Shown here one piece after another: positions 1 through 6,528 of a stretch of 11,846 nt of DNA; position 1 is the stretch's first letter; the number at the start of each line of letters is the position of its first letter. The stretch is from NCBI GenBank assembly GCA_036003365.1, contig DASYSL010000133.1, positions 1 through 11,846 of the forward strand, written 5' to 3'. The notes beneath the pieces were generated by a model, which did not search any database, was not told the DNA's origin, and was given only the letters and a program-made list of their open reading frames with translations. This DNA comes from DASYSL01 sp036003365. GTDB lineage: Bacteria; Eisenbacteria; RBG-16-71-46; DASYSL01. Position numbers and translations under genes: made by a program.

Positions 1-1082
1 GGATAGCCACCGCCGTCCACGCGCTCGTGATGGCAATGCACGTACTCGGCCACGCGCGACAGGGTACGGATGCGCCGCACGATGCGAGCTCCCATCTCGG
101 GGTGGTCGCGCACGCGGATCTCCTCCTCGTCCGAGAGGCGCGAGGGCTTGGTCAGAATGGTCTGGAACGGACGGCCCACCTTACCCAGGTCGTGCAAGAG
201 GGCGCCGTACTCGATGTCCTCGATGTCGCGCTCGGACACCCCCACCTCGCGCGCCACCTGCTTCGCATATTCGGCCACGCGATGCGAATGAGCGCGTGTA
301 TAGGGATCGACTTCCTCGAGCACGCCGGTGAGCGCGCGCACGAACTCGAGGAGATCGTGCTTCATCTCCCAGTAGCGGCGCAGGCCGGCACTGGCGGCGA
401 GCAGCGGCACCACGAACACGAGCAGGCCCCAGGGCCCGACCCGAAGGTACACCAAGGCCGCGCTTGCCCCGATGGCCAGATGTCCCAGATGCACCGGTGC
501 GGCGCTCAGATAGTTGCGCTGGAAGATGCGGCCCCCCGCCACCCCCTGCGTGAGCGCAAGCACCCCGGTCATGCCGAGCGAGTTGATCAAGAAATAGAGC
601 AGTGCCGCGGCCCCGAGTGCCGGCAGCGCCGCCGGCACGTCCAAGGCCCCGGGCACGCCGCCCAGGGCCTGGTAAGCCACCCCCGCTCCGGCCACGGTGA
701 GCGTGAAGAGCGCGGTATTGAAGAGCGCGCGCACCGGTGGGCGGCGCAGGAGGACGAGCTGCGTCACGAGTGTGGTGCCGCACACGAGCCAGGCGGTCGC
801 CACGGGCCCGAGCAGGACGAGCGCCGCCATGTCGACCGCCGAGGAGGGCGTGGCGAACCCGCCGCGCGGCAAAACGATGGGGATGAGCTCGGTCGCCGCC
901 ATGAGGACGCCCAGGATGAGCATTGGTCCCCACACCGTGCCCTGGGGCAGCGGATGCCACGCGAGATACGCGGCGGCTCCCGCCAGCATGGCGGCGTAGT
1001 AGAGGCGGAAGATCCAGCTCGGTGCGGCTTGTTCTTCGTGGGAAACGGAAGCGCTCGGAAACGAAAAGCCCGCGGGGATCAC
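1..1082 (-). CDS. Membrane-anchored HD-GYP domain protein, probable cyclic-di-GMP phosphodiesterase (partial, C-terminus off the left edge)
   Basis: About 360 residues are present. The N-terminal ~220 residues form several hydrophobic helices around a LPRGGFATPSSAVDMAALVLLG stretch (first 20 residues LPRGGFATPSSAVDMAALVL), as in integral-membrane sensor domains (MASE type) of GGDEF and HD-GYP proteins. An HD-GYP domain follows: DPYTRAHSHRVAEYA, then LLHDLGKVG (HD pair at residues 297-298), KPSRLSDEEE, DHPEMGARI, HHER (351-354) and DGGGYP at the window edge. All metal-binding signatures of active HD-GYP enzymes in the visible part are intact. The family hydrolyses cyclic-di-GMP to pGpG or GMP. 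An in-frame TAG lies at 1122-1124, so I start at the GTG at 1082, with GGGAGG about 11 nt upstream; the next ATG (989) would cut into the first helix. It lies 111 nt after a 27-codon ORF and is probably cotranscribed with it. The last part of the domain is outside the window. Confidence 0.93.
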   Translation of the reverse strand, partial: MIPAGFSFPSASVSHEEQAAPSWIFRLYYAAMLAGAAAYLAWHPLPQGTVWGPMLILGVLMAATELIPIVLPRGGFATPSSAVDMAALVLLGPVATAWLVCGTTLVTQLVLLRRPPVRALFNTALFTLTVAGAGVAYQALGGVPGALDVPAALPALGAAALLYFLINSLGMTGVLALTQGVAGGRIFQRNYLSAAPVHLGHLAIGASAALVYLRVGPWGLLVFVVPLLAASAGLRRYWEMKHDLLEFVRALTGVLEEVDPYTRAHSHRVAEYAKQVAREVGVSERDIEDIEYGALLHDLGKVGRPFQTILTKPSRLSDEEEIRVRDHPEMGARIVRRIRTLSRVAEYVHCHHERVDGGGY

Positions 1083-1193
1083 GGAATCGTCGTCCTCCCG
1101 GCGGGGGCAGGTGGGACGGCTCTACGGCACAGAAAGTAGAGGAGACCGACACCTTCTTGGACGAGCCTTACTCAACGGAAACTACCGAACGAC

Positions 1194-1277
1194 TTACCAG
1201 CCGTTACGGCCGTCGGTCGAGTTGAAACCGCCGAGGATGTCGGCGATTTCGCTGTAGATAATCGCGAAGATCAACAT
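1194..1277 (-). CDS. Putative 27-aa hydrophobic small peptide upstream of the HD-GYP gene
   Basis: This short ORF runs from ATG at 1277 to TAA at 1194. The peptide begins MLIFAIIYSEIADILGG and ends FNSTDGRNGW: a hydrophobic stretch, a Gly-Gly, then a short polar tail. Its main support is an exceptional Shine-Dalgarno, TAAGGAGGTGG, with GGAGG ending 9 nt before the ATG. I see nothing comparable at the other starts in the window. It sits between an uncharacterised two-domain gene and the membrane HD-GYP gene on the same strand. I recognise no family. It could be a small membrane protein, a secreted signal (the Gly-Gly could mimic a double-glycine cleavage site, releasing a 10-residue peptide), or a leader peptide controlling the HD-GYP gene. 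Function is inference only; that it is translated is a reasonable reading of the sequence. Confidence 0.6.
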   Translation of the reverse strand: MLIFAIIYSEIADILGGFNSTDGRNGW

Positions 1278-1278
1278 G

Positions 1279-1292
1279 AGGAGCCACCTCCT
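1279..1292 (-). promoter_or_regulatory. Shine-Dalgarno inside a small inverted repeat
   Basis: On the minus strand AGGAG (1292-1288), loop GTGG, CTCCT (1283-1279) forms a perfect 5-bp stem containing most of the Shine-Dalgarno of the 27-codon ORF that starts at 1277. Folding would hide the ribosome binding site, so translation of the peptide could be structure-controlled. The stem is short and could be fortuitous. Confidence 0.4.
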
Positions 1293-1305
1293 TAGGTGAG
1301 AAGGG

Positions 1306-1343
1306 TTCATCTGTGCGGAACTTGCGTTCCGGCTACAGGTGAA
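1306..1343 (-). other. GNRA-capped RNA hairpin in the leader of the small ORF
   Basis: Read on the minus strand, TTCACCTGT (1343-1335) pairs with ACAGATGAA (1314-1306) at 8 of 9 positions. After an AGC/C internal loop, CGGAAC pairs perfectly with GTTCCG around a GCAA tetraloop (1325-1322), which fits the GNRA class. The total is about 14 base pairs in 38 nt. It lies 29 nt upstream of the small ORF and 33 nt after the preceding stop. No U-tract follows, so it is unlikely to be a simple intrinsic terminator. It may be a structured leader, a processing or stability element, or part of a larger RNA. I could not match it to a known riboswitch. Confidence 0.5.
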
Positions 1344-1376
1344 GCTCCGCTGCCGTCTTCGCTTCGCTCTGTCGTC

Positions 1377-2258
1377 CTAAGCCGATGCCGGTCTCAGTTC
1401 ATACTCCACAGGTTCTTGGGCAGGCAACCCGCCCAGGATGCGGTTGACCGCAGCCAAGGTGGCGAACACCACCGTCTGCGGCACGTCCTGCTCCAGCGTG
1501 CAGCTCCCGGTGAGCACCTTCTCGTTACGGTGCTCGAGGAGCTTGACGCTGACCACGTAGACCGTCTGGCGACCTACGCGCAGACGGGCCACGTCCTGCA
1601 CGGCGAGTGTGCGCTCCTCGCCGAGGAACGGCTGCAGCGCGTTCAGCGTGGCCGAGGCCACCAGGCGCTCGGCGTTCTCACGCGTGCTCGGACCGGTCGC
1701 ACTGCCCAGGCGCAGCATGCCGCGCCACTGCAGCTCGACCTGCGCCTGCGTGCGCAACCCCGCCACGTACACGTTGGCGCTGGCGAAGCGCACTCTCGTG
1801 CCCGTGGCCGCGGACTCCGGCGCGCGCAGCCGCGGCGCCGCGCGCTCGAACGACTCACGCATGGGAGGCGCCTCCGAAGAGACGGGGTCCCGCGGACGCT
1901 CGGACGCGGGCGGCGGCGGTGCTTCCGCAGCCGGGCGCGCCGCCGCTCTCACGGGGCTCGCGTTCGTCGGCGCGGCATCCTCCTTCTCGACCACGACGCT
2001 GATCACACGATGATCGATGCGCCGCTTGAGATAGGCGTTGAGCGCCGATTCCACGTCGCGCGCGATCTGCTTCGGCTTGCGCGTGGTGCGTGCCACGACG
2101 TGGACTTCTTGAATCTGTTCTCCGTCCGTGGTGATGGTCGCGTACTCGATGTCCCGGAGACGCGTCAGAGCGGCTTCGGCCTGAGCCGCCCAGTCCCGAC
2201 GGCCGGATTCGACGGACAGGGTACTACCCTCCTCTGAAAACGAGGAAAAAACACTCAT
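1377..2258 (-). CDS. Uncharacterised two-domain protein next to the HD-GYP module
   Basis: The protein has 293 residues and no signal peptide or membrane segment. The N-terminal domain (about 22-91) includes EVHVVARTTRKPKQIARDVE and IDHRVISVVV, an alpha/beta pattern I associate with unnamed bacterial proteins of the type 'EIHVLA...KQIVRDIESAL...IDHRKISI'. A Pro/Ala-rich linker (about 94-150) joins it to a second alpha/beta domain (152-277), with strands RVRFASANVYVAG and VELQWRGMLRLG, a helix ENAERLVASATLNALQPFL, strands YVVSVKLLEHR and KVLTGSCTLE, and a helix VVFATLAAVNRIL. In my recollection such proteins occur near HD-GYP genes in other bacteria, which fits the neighbourhood; this is unverified. 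The ATG at 2258 has no obvious Shine-Dalgarno; an extended -10 about 20 nt upstream suggests a very short leader. Existence as a gene is secure; function is unknown. Confidence 0.88.
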   Translation of the reverse strand: MSVFSSFSEEGSTLSVESGRRDWAAQAEAALTRLRDIEYATITTDGEQIQEVHVVARTTRKPKQIARDVESALNAYLKRRIDHRVISVVVEKEDAAPTNASPVRAAARPAAEAPPPPASERPRDPVSSEAPPMRESFERAAPRLRAPESAATGTRVRFASANVYVAGLRTQAQVELQWRGMLRLGSATGPSTRENAERLVASATLNALQPFLGEERTLAVQDVARLRVGRQTVYVVSVKLLEHRNEKVLTGSCTLEQDVPQTVVFATLAAVNRILGGLPAQEPVEYELRPASA

Positions 2259-2278
2259 GGGGCCAGACAGCGCTGGTC

Positions 2279-2287
2279 AGTTTAGCA
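2279..2287 (-). promoter_or_regulatory. Candidate extended -10 promoter for the gene at 2258
   Basis: On the minus strand the sequence reads TGCTAAACT, an extended -10 (TGn followed by TAAACT, 4 of 6 to consensus). No -35 lies at normal spacing; the nearest TTG-type hexamer (TTGCCC, 2311-2306) is 21 nt away. Transcription would begin about 15 nt upstream of the ATG. An 8-bp palindrome CAGCGCTG lies between this box and the start codon. Confidence 0.35.
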
Positions 2288-2346
2288 CAGGCAGGAAGGG
2301 CCGCAGGGCAATTCCGACCGGCCAGCGACGGAAGCCCCTGAAATAG

Positions 2347-2380
2347 CCCGGAAAAGAGCCTCTTTCACAGAATGTCCGGG
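2347..2380 (-). terminator. Hairpin 3' of the sugar kinase gene, terminator-like
   Basis: CCCGGA (2380-2375 on the minus strand) pairs with TCCGGG (2352-2347). Inside, AAAGA and TCTTT pair around a 3-nt loop, with an unpaired 9-nt stretch on one side. It lies 9 nt past the PfkB-type kinase stop at 2390 and before the next gene's promoter, the expected place for an operon end. There is no clear U-tract afterwards, so it could be a weak terminator or an RNA 3'-end stabiliser. Confidence 0.45.
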
Positions 2381-2389
2381 ACCGTGACC

Positions 2390-3307
2390 CTAGTCCAGCG
2401 CCACCTCGGGCATGTGGGCGATCGTGCGGATGACCTTCACGCGCTCGCCAATCTCTTCGCGGGTGATCTCGGCCAGGCGCCGCGGGCTGAAAGCTTCCAC
2501 GCACAGAGAGGCGAGCGCGGTGCCGCAGATCATGGCCTGGCGCAGCGGCATGATCTCGCCCGTGCGCACCGAATCGAGATAGCCCACGAAGCCGCCCGCG
2601 AAGGCGTCGCCGGCACCCGTGGGGTCGACGAGCTTTTCGTGCGGATAGGCCGGGCAGAAGAAACGCTCGTCCTGGCCGAAGAGCATCGCGCCGTGCTCGC
2701 CCTTCTTCACCAGGAGGCGCTTCACCCCCTGGTCGAGCAGCATGCGGGCGGCGCGCGGCACCTGCGCGTCGCCCGAGAGCAACCGCGCTTCCTCGTCGTT
2801 CAAGAGACACACGTCGGCCCGGCGCATCACCTCGAGGAGCGCATCGCGCTTCGAGGTGATCCAATAGTTCATGGTGTCGCAGGCGACCAAGCGCGGCGAC
2901 TCCACCTGATCGAGCACCTCGAGCTGGAGCTCGGGATCGATGTTGGCGAGGAACACGGTCTCGGCCTTGCGCTGGCGCGGCGTGAGCGCCGGATGGAAGG
3001 CGGCGAACACGTTGAGCTCGGTGGCCAAGGTCTTCGCGTACGAAAGATCGGCGCCGTACTCCCCCGCCCAGCGGAAGGTGCGGCCGGGCTTCGTGGAGAG
3101 CCCGCCCACGTCGACGCCGCTGGCGACCAGGAGCTCGCGGCTCTGCGCCGGGAAGTCGTCGCCCACCACCGCCACCATCTGCACGTCGGTGAAGTGCCGG
3201 GCCGCCAGCGAGAAGTAGCTCGCCGAGCCGCCGAGAGCTTCCTCGACCGAACCGTTAGGCGTGCGCACCGAATCGAGCGCCACCGAGCCCACGACCAGAA
3301 CGCTCAC
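2390..3307 (-). CDS. PfkB-family carbohydrate kinase
   Basis: This 305-residue cytoplasmic kinase of the ribokinase/PfkB fold transfers phosphate from ATP to a sugar or nucleoside-like hydroxyl. The N-terminus MSVLVVGSVALDSV and GGSASYFSLAARHF (26-39) match the substrate-binding start of the family. LLNDEEARLLSG (168-179) is the conserved N-x-x-E region. VDPTGAGDAFAGGFVGYL (about 228-244) is the PfkB signature containing the anion hole and the catalytic Asp of GAGD. The length is typical. The substrate cannot be told; the family also includes adenosine, fructose-6-phosphate and KDG kinases. The GTG start at 3307 has AAGGAG about 9 nt upstream. It follows argS by 16 nt and is the last gene of the housekeeping operon, with a hairpin after its stop. 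Confidence 0.93.
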   Translation of the reverse strand: MSVLVVGSVALDSVRTPNGSVEEALGGSASYFSLAARHFTDVQMVAVVGDDFPAQSRELLVASGVDVGGLSTKPGRTFRWAGEYGADLSYAKTLATELNVFAAFHPALTPRQRKAETVFLANIDPELQLEVLDQVESPRLVACDTMNYWITSKRDALLEVMRRADVCLLNDEEARLLSGDAQVPRAARMLLDQGVKRLLVKKGEHGAMLFGQDERFFCPAYPHEKLVDPTGAGDAFAGGFVGYLDSVRTGEIMPLRQAMICGTALASLCVEAFSPRRLAEITREEIGERVKVIRTIAHMPEVALD

Positions 3308-3323
3308 TCTTCTCTCCTTGCGA

Positions 3324-4973
3324 TCACATCCGCTCCGGGGCCGAAACGCCGAGCAGGCCGAGACCGTTGGCCAGCACGCGGCGGGCGCCGAGACAGAGGA
3401 GAAGGCGCGCCTGCGAGCGCTCCCGATCCTCGGTCACGACACGATGGACGTGATAGAAGCGGTGGAACGATTCCGAGGCCCGCTGGAGATACGCGGGAAC
3501 GCGATGCGGCTCGCGCGCCCGCGCGGCCCCACGCACGATATCGGGAAAGAGCGCCAGCTCCTTGAGCACCGCCAGCTCCTCGGGCGCGTCGAGCAGGCGC
3601 ACGCTGGCGCCGGGATCCTTCGGCTCCTCGATGCCGTTGCTCTCGGCGTAACGCACCAGGCTCGCGATGCGCGCGTGCGCGTACTGCACGTAGTAGGCAG
3701 GGTTTTCGTCGCTCTGCTTCTTCGCCAGATCGAGATCGAAGTCGAGCGGCGTGGTGGCCGAGCGCATGAGGAAGAAGTAGCGCGCGTTGTCGGCGCCGAC
3801 CTCGTCCACCAGCTCGCGGAGCGTGATGAACTCGCCGGCGCGCTTCGACATCTTCACCGGCTCGCCGCCCGAGAGCAGCTTCACGAACTGCACGATGAGA
3901 ACTTCCAGAAAGCCTTCCGGCAGCCCGTAGGCCACGAGCGCCGACTGCAGCCGTTGCACGTGCCCGTGGTGATCGGGGCCCCAGAGATCGATGACCTTGC
4001 GGAAGCCGCGCTCGTACTTGTCGGCGTGGTACGCGATGTCGGCGAGGAAATACGTGGGCTCGCCGTTCGAGCGCACGAGGACGCGATCCTTCTCGTCGCC
4101 GAAGGCGGTCGAGCGGAACCACTTCGCCCCTTCGCTCTCGTACACGTGACCGCGCTTCTCGAGCTCGGCCAGCGCCTGGTCGAGCTTGCCCCCGGCGTGC
4201 AGGTCGGACTCGCGAAACCAGCGGTCGAAGCGCATGCCGTAGTGCGCGAGATCCTCGCGCTGCCAGGCCAGCATGTGCTCGAGCGACCACTCGCGGAAGC
4301 GCGTGGCCTTGGGATCGGCGAGCGCCGCGGCCGCTTCCTCGGGAGGGAACTGGGCCGCCAGCTCGCTGACATACGCGCCTTGATAACCGTCTTCCGGAAA
4401 TGCCCCCGGCTGCCCGACGTGCTCGCGATAGCGCGCCTGCAATGACAGGCCCAGGAGATCGACCTGGCGCCCGGCATCGTTGACATAGAACTCGCTCTTG
4501 GCCGCATGGCCGCTCGCGGCCAGCAGGCGGACGAGCGCATCGCCGATGGCGGCGGCGCGCGCGTTCACGATGTTCATGGGGCCGGTCGGGTTGGCGCTCA
4601 CGTACTCGACCATCACCGGTAACGCCGCGCCACTGCCCGATTGTCCGTAGCCCTCGCCCTGTGCCAGCACCTCGAGCAGGACGCCGTGCAGCGCTTCGGG
4701 CGCGAGCCGGAAGTTGATGAACCCGGGGCCCGCGATGTCGACGCCGGCGAGCAGGCCCTTCCCCACCGGGAGCGACTCGATGAGCTTCTGCGCCACCTCG
4801 CGCGGCGGGCGCTTCACGCTCTTGGAGAGGAGAAGCGCCAGGTTCGTCGCCAGGTCGCCATGCGACGGATCGCGCGGGACCTCGAGCGGCACGCGTGCTT
4901 CTCCGCTCGGCGGCTCCCACCCGTTCTGACGCGCGGCGTCGGCCAGCGCTTCACCCAGCACATCGAGCAGCAC
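3324..4973 (-). CDS. argS: Arginyl-tRNA synthetase with an altered HIGH motif
   Basis: This class I synthetase (549 residues, normal length) charges tRNA-Arg with arginine. The N-terminal Add-1-type tRNA-binding domain includes DPSHGDLATNLALLLSK (35-51) and GPGFINFRL. The catalytic domain starts at VEYVSANPTGP (122-132), and KSEFYVNDAGRQ and VDLLGLSL-type segments follow. The KMSKR loop is intact at 374-378 (VKMSKRAGEFITLREL). The C-terminal anticodon-binding helical domain contains NPAYYVQYAHARIASLVR and ends near LANGLGLLGVSAPERM. The striking feature is that the HIGH motif after NPTGP reads NIVN (134-137) where HVGH or HIGH is usual; the DNA is unambiguous there (4563-4574). The GTG start at 4973 has GGAGG 12 nt upstream. 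It lies downstream of rsfS and upstream of the sugar kinase. The annotation is secure despite the odd motif. Confidence 0.95.
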   Translation of the reverse strand: MLLDVLGEALADAARQNGWEPPSGEARVPLEVPRDPSHGDLATNLALLLSKSVKRPPREVAQKLIESLPVGKGLLAGVDIAGPGFINFRLAPEALHGVLLEVLAQGEGYGQSGSGAALPVMVEYVSANPTGPMNIVNARAAAIGDALVRLLAASGHAAKSEFYVNDAGRQVDLLGLSLQARYREHVGQPGAFPEDGYQGAYVSELAAQFPPEEAAAALADPKATRFREWSLEHMLAWQREDLAHYGMRFDRWFRESDLHAGGKLDQALAELEKRGHVYESEGAKWFRSTAFGDEKDRVLVRSNGEPTYFLADIAYHADKYERGFRKVIDLWGPDHHGHVQRLQSALVAYGLPEGFLEVLIVQFVKLLSGGEPVKMSKRAGEFITLRELVDEVGADNARYFFLMRSATTPLDFDLDLAKKQSDENPAYYVQYAHARIASLVRYAESNGIEEPKDPGASVRLLDAPEELAVLKELALFPDIVRGAARAREPHRVPAYLQRASESFHRFYHVHRVVTEDRERSQARLLLCLGARRVLANGLGLLGVSAPERM

Positions 4974-5014
4974 GGAACTCAGGAGCCTCCGTTTTCGCTT
5001 GGGTTCGGGGAGAC

Positions 5015-5033
5015 GAGCCGGCGCCGCCGGCTC
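5015..5033 (-). repeat. GC-rich hairpin at the rsfS stop codon
   Basis: GAGCCGGC (5033-5026 on the minus strand) and GCCGGCTC (5022-5015) form a perfect 8-bp stem with a GGC loop. It begins inside the rsfS stop codon region and lies 41 nt before the argS start. With no U-tract it is more likely an intra-operon attenuating or mRNA-stabilising element than a terminator. Confidence 0.45.
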
Positions 5034-5439
5034 AATCCTCGGGAATATCGACGCGCGCCGCGTCGCCCCACAGGCGCTCGAGGAGATAATACTGGCGCGT
5101 CTCGGGATGGAAGACGTGCACCACCACGTCGACGAAGTCGATCAGCACCCAGCGGCGGTGCTCCATGCCCTCCACGTGCCAGGGGCGCGAGCCTTCTTTC
5201 TGCATCGTTTCCCGGACGTGCTCGGCGATGGCTCGCACCTGCGTCTCGGAGAGCGCGGTCACGAGCAGGAAGTAGTCGGCCACCGAGCTCAGCCCGCGCA
5301 AGTCGAGCAGGACCAGGTCCTCGCCCTTCTTCTCGCGCGCCAGCTGGGCGGCGCGCAGCGCCAATTCGCGCCCGCCGTCTCCGCGGCTCGGCTCCGGTCT
5401 CTGGCCCTTCGTGGCAGCTCCGACCTGACGTGCGTCCAT
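5032..5439 (-). CDS. rsfS: Ribosome silencing factor RsfS
   Basis: This is a 135-residue RsfS (DUF143/Iojap family) protein. RsfS binds ribosomal protein L14 on the 50S subunit and blocks subunit joining when nutrients are short. The core matches the family: AAQLAREKKGEDLVLLDLRG, then DYFLLVTALSETQVRAIAEHV, then RRWVLIDFVDVVVHVFHPET and QYYLLERLWGDA. The length is slightly above the usual ~110 because of a ~25-residue polar N-terminal extension and the tail ARVDIPED. The ATG at 5439 directly abuts the TGA of the polyprenyl synthase gene (TGAATG), pointing to translational coupling. RsfS is often beside nadD; here it sits between an isoprenoid gene and argS. Confidence 0.95.
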   Translation of the reverse strand: MDARQVGAATKGQRPEPSRGDGGRELALRAAQLAREKKGEDLVLLDLRGLSSVADYFLLVTALSETQVRAIAEHVRETMQKEGSRPWHVEGMEHRRWVLIDFVDVVVHVFHPETRQYYLLERLWGDAARVDIPED

Positions 5440-6429
5440 TCAGCGGGTGCGGCCGACCGCGTAGTCGACCGCGTGGCCGAGCGCGCGCTTGACCGAGCTG
5501 TCGGGCTCGGGGCCCAGCAGGCGCTTGGCACGATCCGCGAACAGGCGCGCGCGGCTCATGGCGTAGGCGAAGCCGTCGCCCTCCTCGATGAGGCCGACCA
5601 GCTCCTTGAATTCGCTCTTGTCGAGGCGCCGCTTGGCGGCGAGCACGGCGAGGCGATCGCGCTTCTTTCCCTTGAGCGTGGCGAGGGCACCGATGAGCGG
5701 CAACGTGACCTTGCCTTCGCGCAGATCGGTGCCGAGCTTCTTCCCGGTCTCCGAAGGATGCCCGAGGAAGTCGATGACGTCGTCGGTGATCTGGAACGCC
5801 ATGCCGACGGCATGCCCGAAGCGGCGGAAGCGCGCCGCGCGCGCCTTGGCGCCATTGGGCGCATCACCGTTGGGGGAGGCGGCGCCGATCTCGCACGCAC
5901 CGCCCATGAGCGACGCCGTCTTGGCGGCGATCACGTCGAAGTATTGCTTCTCCTGGAGATCGAGCTTGCCTTCGAAGTCGATCTCGAGCGCTTCGCCGAT
6001 GGCCATGTGGTGCGTGACGTCGGCCAGCACGCGCATGGCGCGCAAGAGCTCCTCGCGCACCAGCGTCTCGAAGGCCTTCGAATAGAGGAAGTCGCCCACC
6101 ACGATCGACACGTCGTCGTTCCAGATGTGGTTCACGGTCGGCAGGCCGCGGCGCAGACTGCTCTTGTCCACCGAATCGTCGTGGATGAGGGCGGCGGCGT
6201 GGATCAGCTCGACCACGGTGGCGGAGGTGACGTGCGGGCGGCGCGCCGGCCCTTCCAGGCGCGAGACGAGCAGCAGCAGCGTGGGACGGAACTTCTTCCC
6301 GCGCGTGCTCAGGAAGTGCAGACCCACGGCATTCACGATGGCGATCGGCGACCGGAAAAGTCGAACGAGCTGGCGGTCGACCTGAGCCAGCTCGCGACGC
6401 ACCGGACCTTGGACGAGGCCCCAATCCAT
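5440..6429 (-). CDS. Trans-isoprenyl (polyprenyl) diphosphate synthase
   Basis: This 329-residue all-helical prenyltransferase builds long-chain polyprenyl diphosphate from farnesyl-PP or similar and isopentenyl-PP, as precursor of respiratory quinone side chains or lipid carriers. It shows RGKKFRP (43-49), the first Asp-rich motif LIHDDSVDKS with DDSVD at 84-88 followed by RRGLPTVNH, and the second, FQITDDVIDFLG, with DDVID at 216-220, plus GTDLREGKVTLPLI. Small residues (Ala, Ala) at positions -5 and -4 before the first DD favour long products, as in octaprenyl synthases. I chose the ATG at 6429 because residues MDWGLVQGPVRRELAQVD align with the usual family start and a promoter lies about 70 nt upstream; its Shine-Dalgarno is weak (CAGGTG). 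In-frame codons upstream belong to the overlapping antisense-free reading frame of the CCA gene and are not family-like. Exact product length is unknown. Confidence 0.94.
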   Translation of the reverse strand: MDWGLVQGPVRRELAQVDRQLVRLFRSPIAIVNAVGLHFLSTRGKKFRPTLLLLVSRLEGPARRPHVTSATVVELIHAAALIHDDSVDKSSLRRGLPTVNHIWNDDVSIVVGDFLYSKAFETLVREELLRAMRVLADVTHHMAIGEALEIDFEGKLDLQEKQYFDVIAAKTASLMGGACEIGAASPNGDAPNGAKARAARFRRFGHAVGMAFQITDDVIDFLGHPSETGKKLGTDLREGKVTLPLIGALATLKGKKRDRLAVLAAKRRLDKSEFKELVGLIEEGDGFAYAMSRARLFADRAKRLLGPEPDSSVKRALGHAVDYAVGRTR

Positions 6430-6498
6430 TCGGGTCACCTGAGTGAAGGTGGAAATGCCGTTCAAGCCGTCGAGGGTCGAGATCAAGGGGACGCGCGG

Positions 6499-6528
6499 AG
6501 AATAGGTGACGCCGGAAGCCAAAGTCAA
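6499..6528 (-). promoter_or_regulatory. Sigma70-type promoter overlapping the CCA gene stop
   Basis: On the minus strand TTGACT (6528-6523) and TATTCT (6504-6499) are separated by 18 nt: 5 of 6 and 4 of 6 matches to TTGACA and TATAAT. The -35 box includes the TGA stop of the CCA-adding enzyme. Transcription would start about 60-65 nt before the ATG of the polyprenyl synthase gene, giving that gene, rsfS, argS and the kinase a promoter of their own. Confidence 0.55.

Noticed and set aside
181..1152. 323-codon open frame on the minus strand overlapping the HD-GYP region
   Set aside because: It is an Arg/Pro/Gly-rich off-frame of the HD-GYP gene, whose own frame carries HDLGK, HHER and DGGGYP.
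1278..1376. Cyclic-di-GMP (GEMM) riboswitch upstream of the HD-GYP module
   Set aside because: Tempting from context, but the conserved GEMM core (the two-helix arrangement with its GCAAA and CCTAAACC-type junction segments) is not present; only a GNRA-capped hairpin is.
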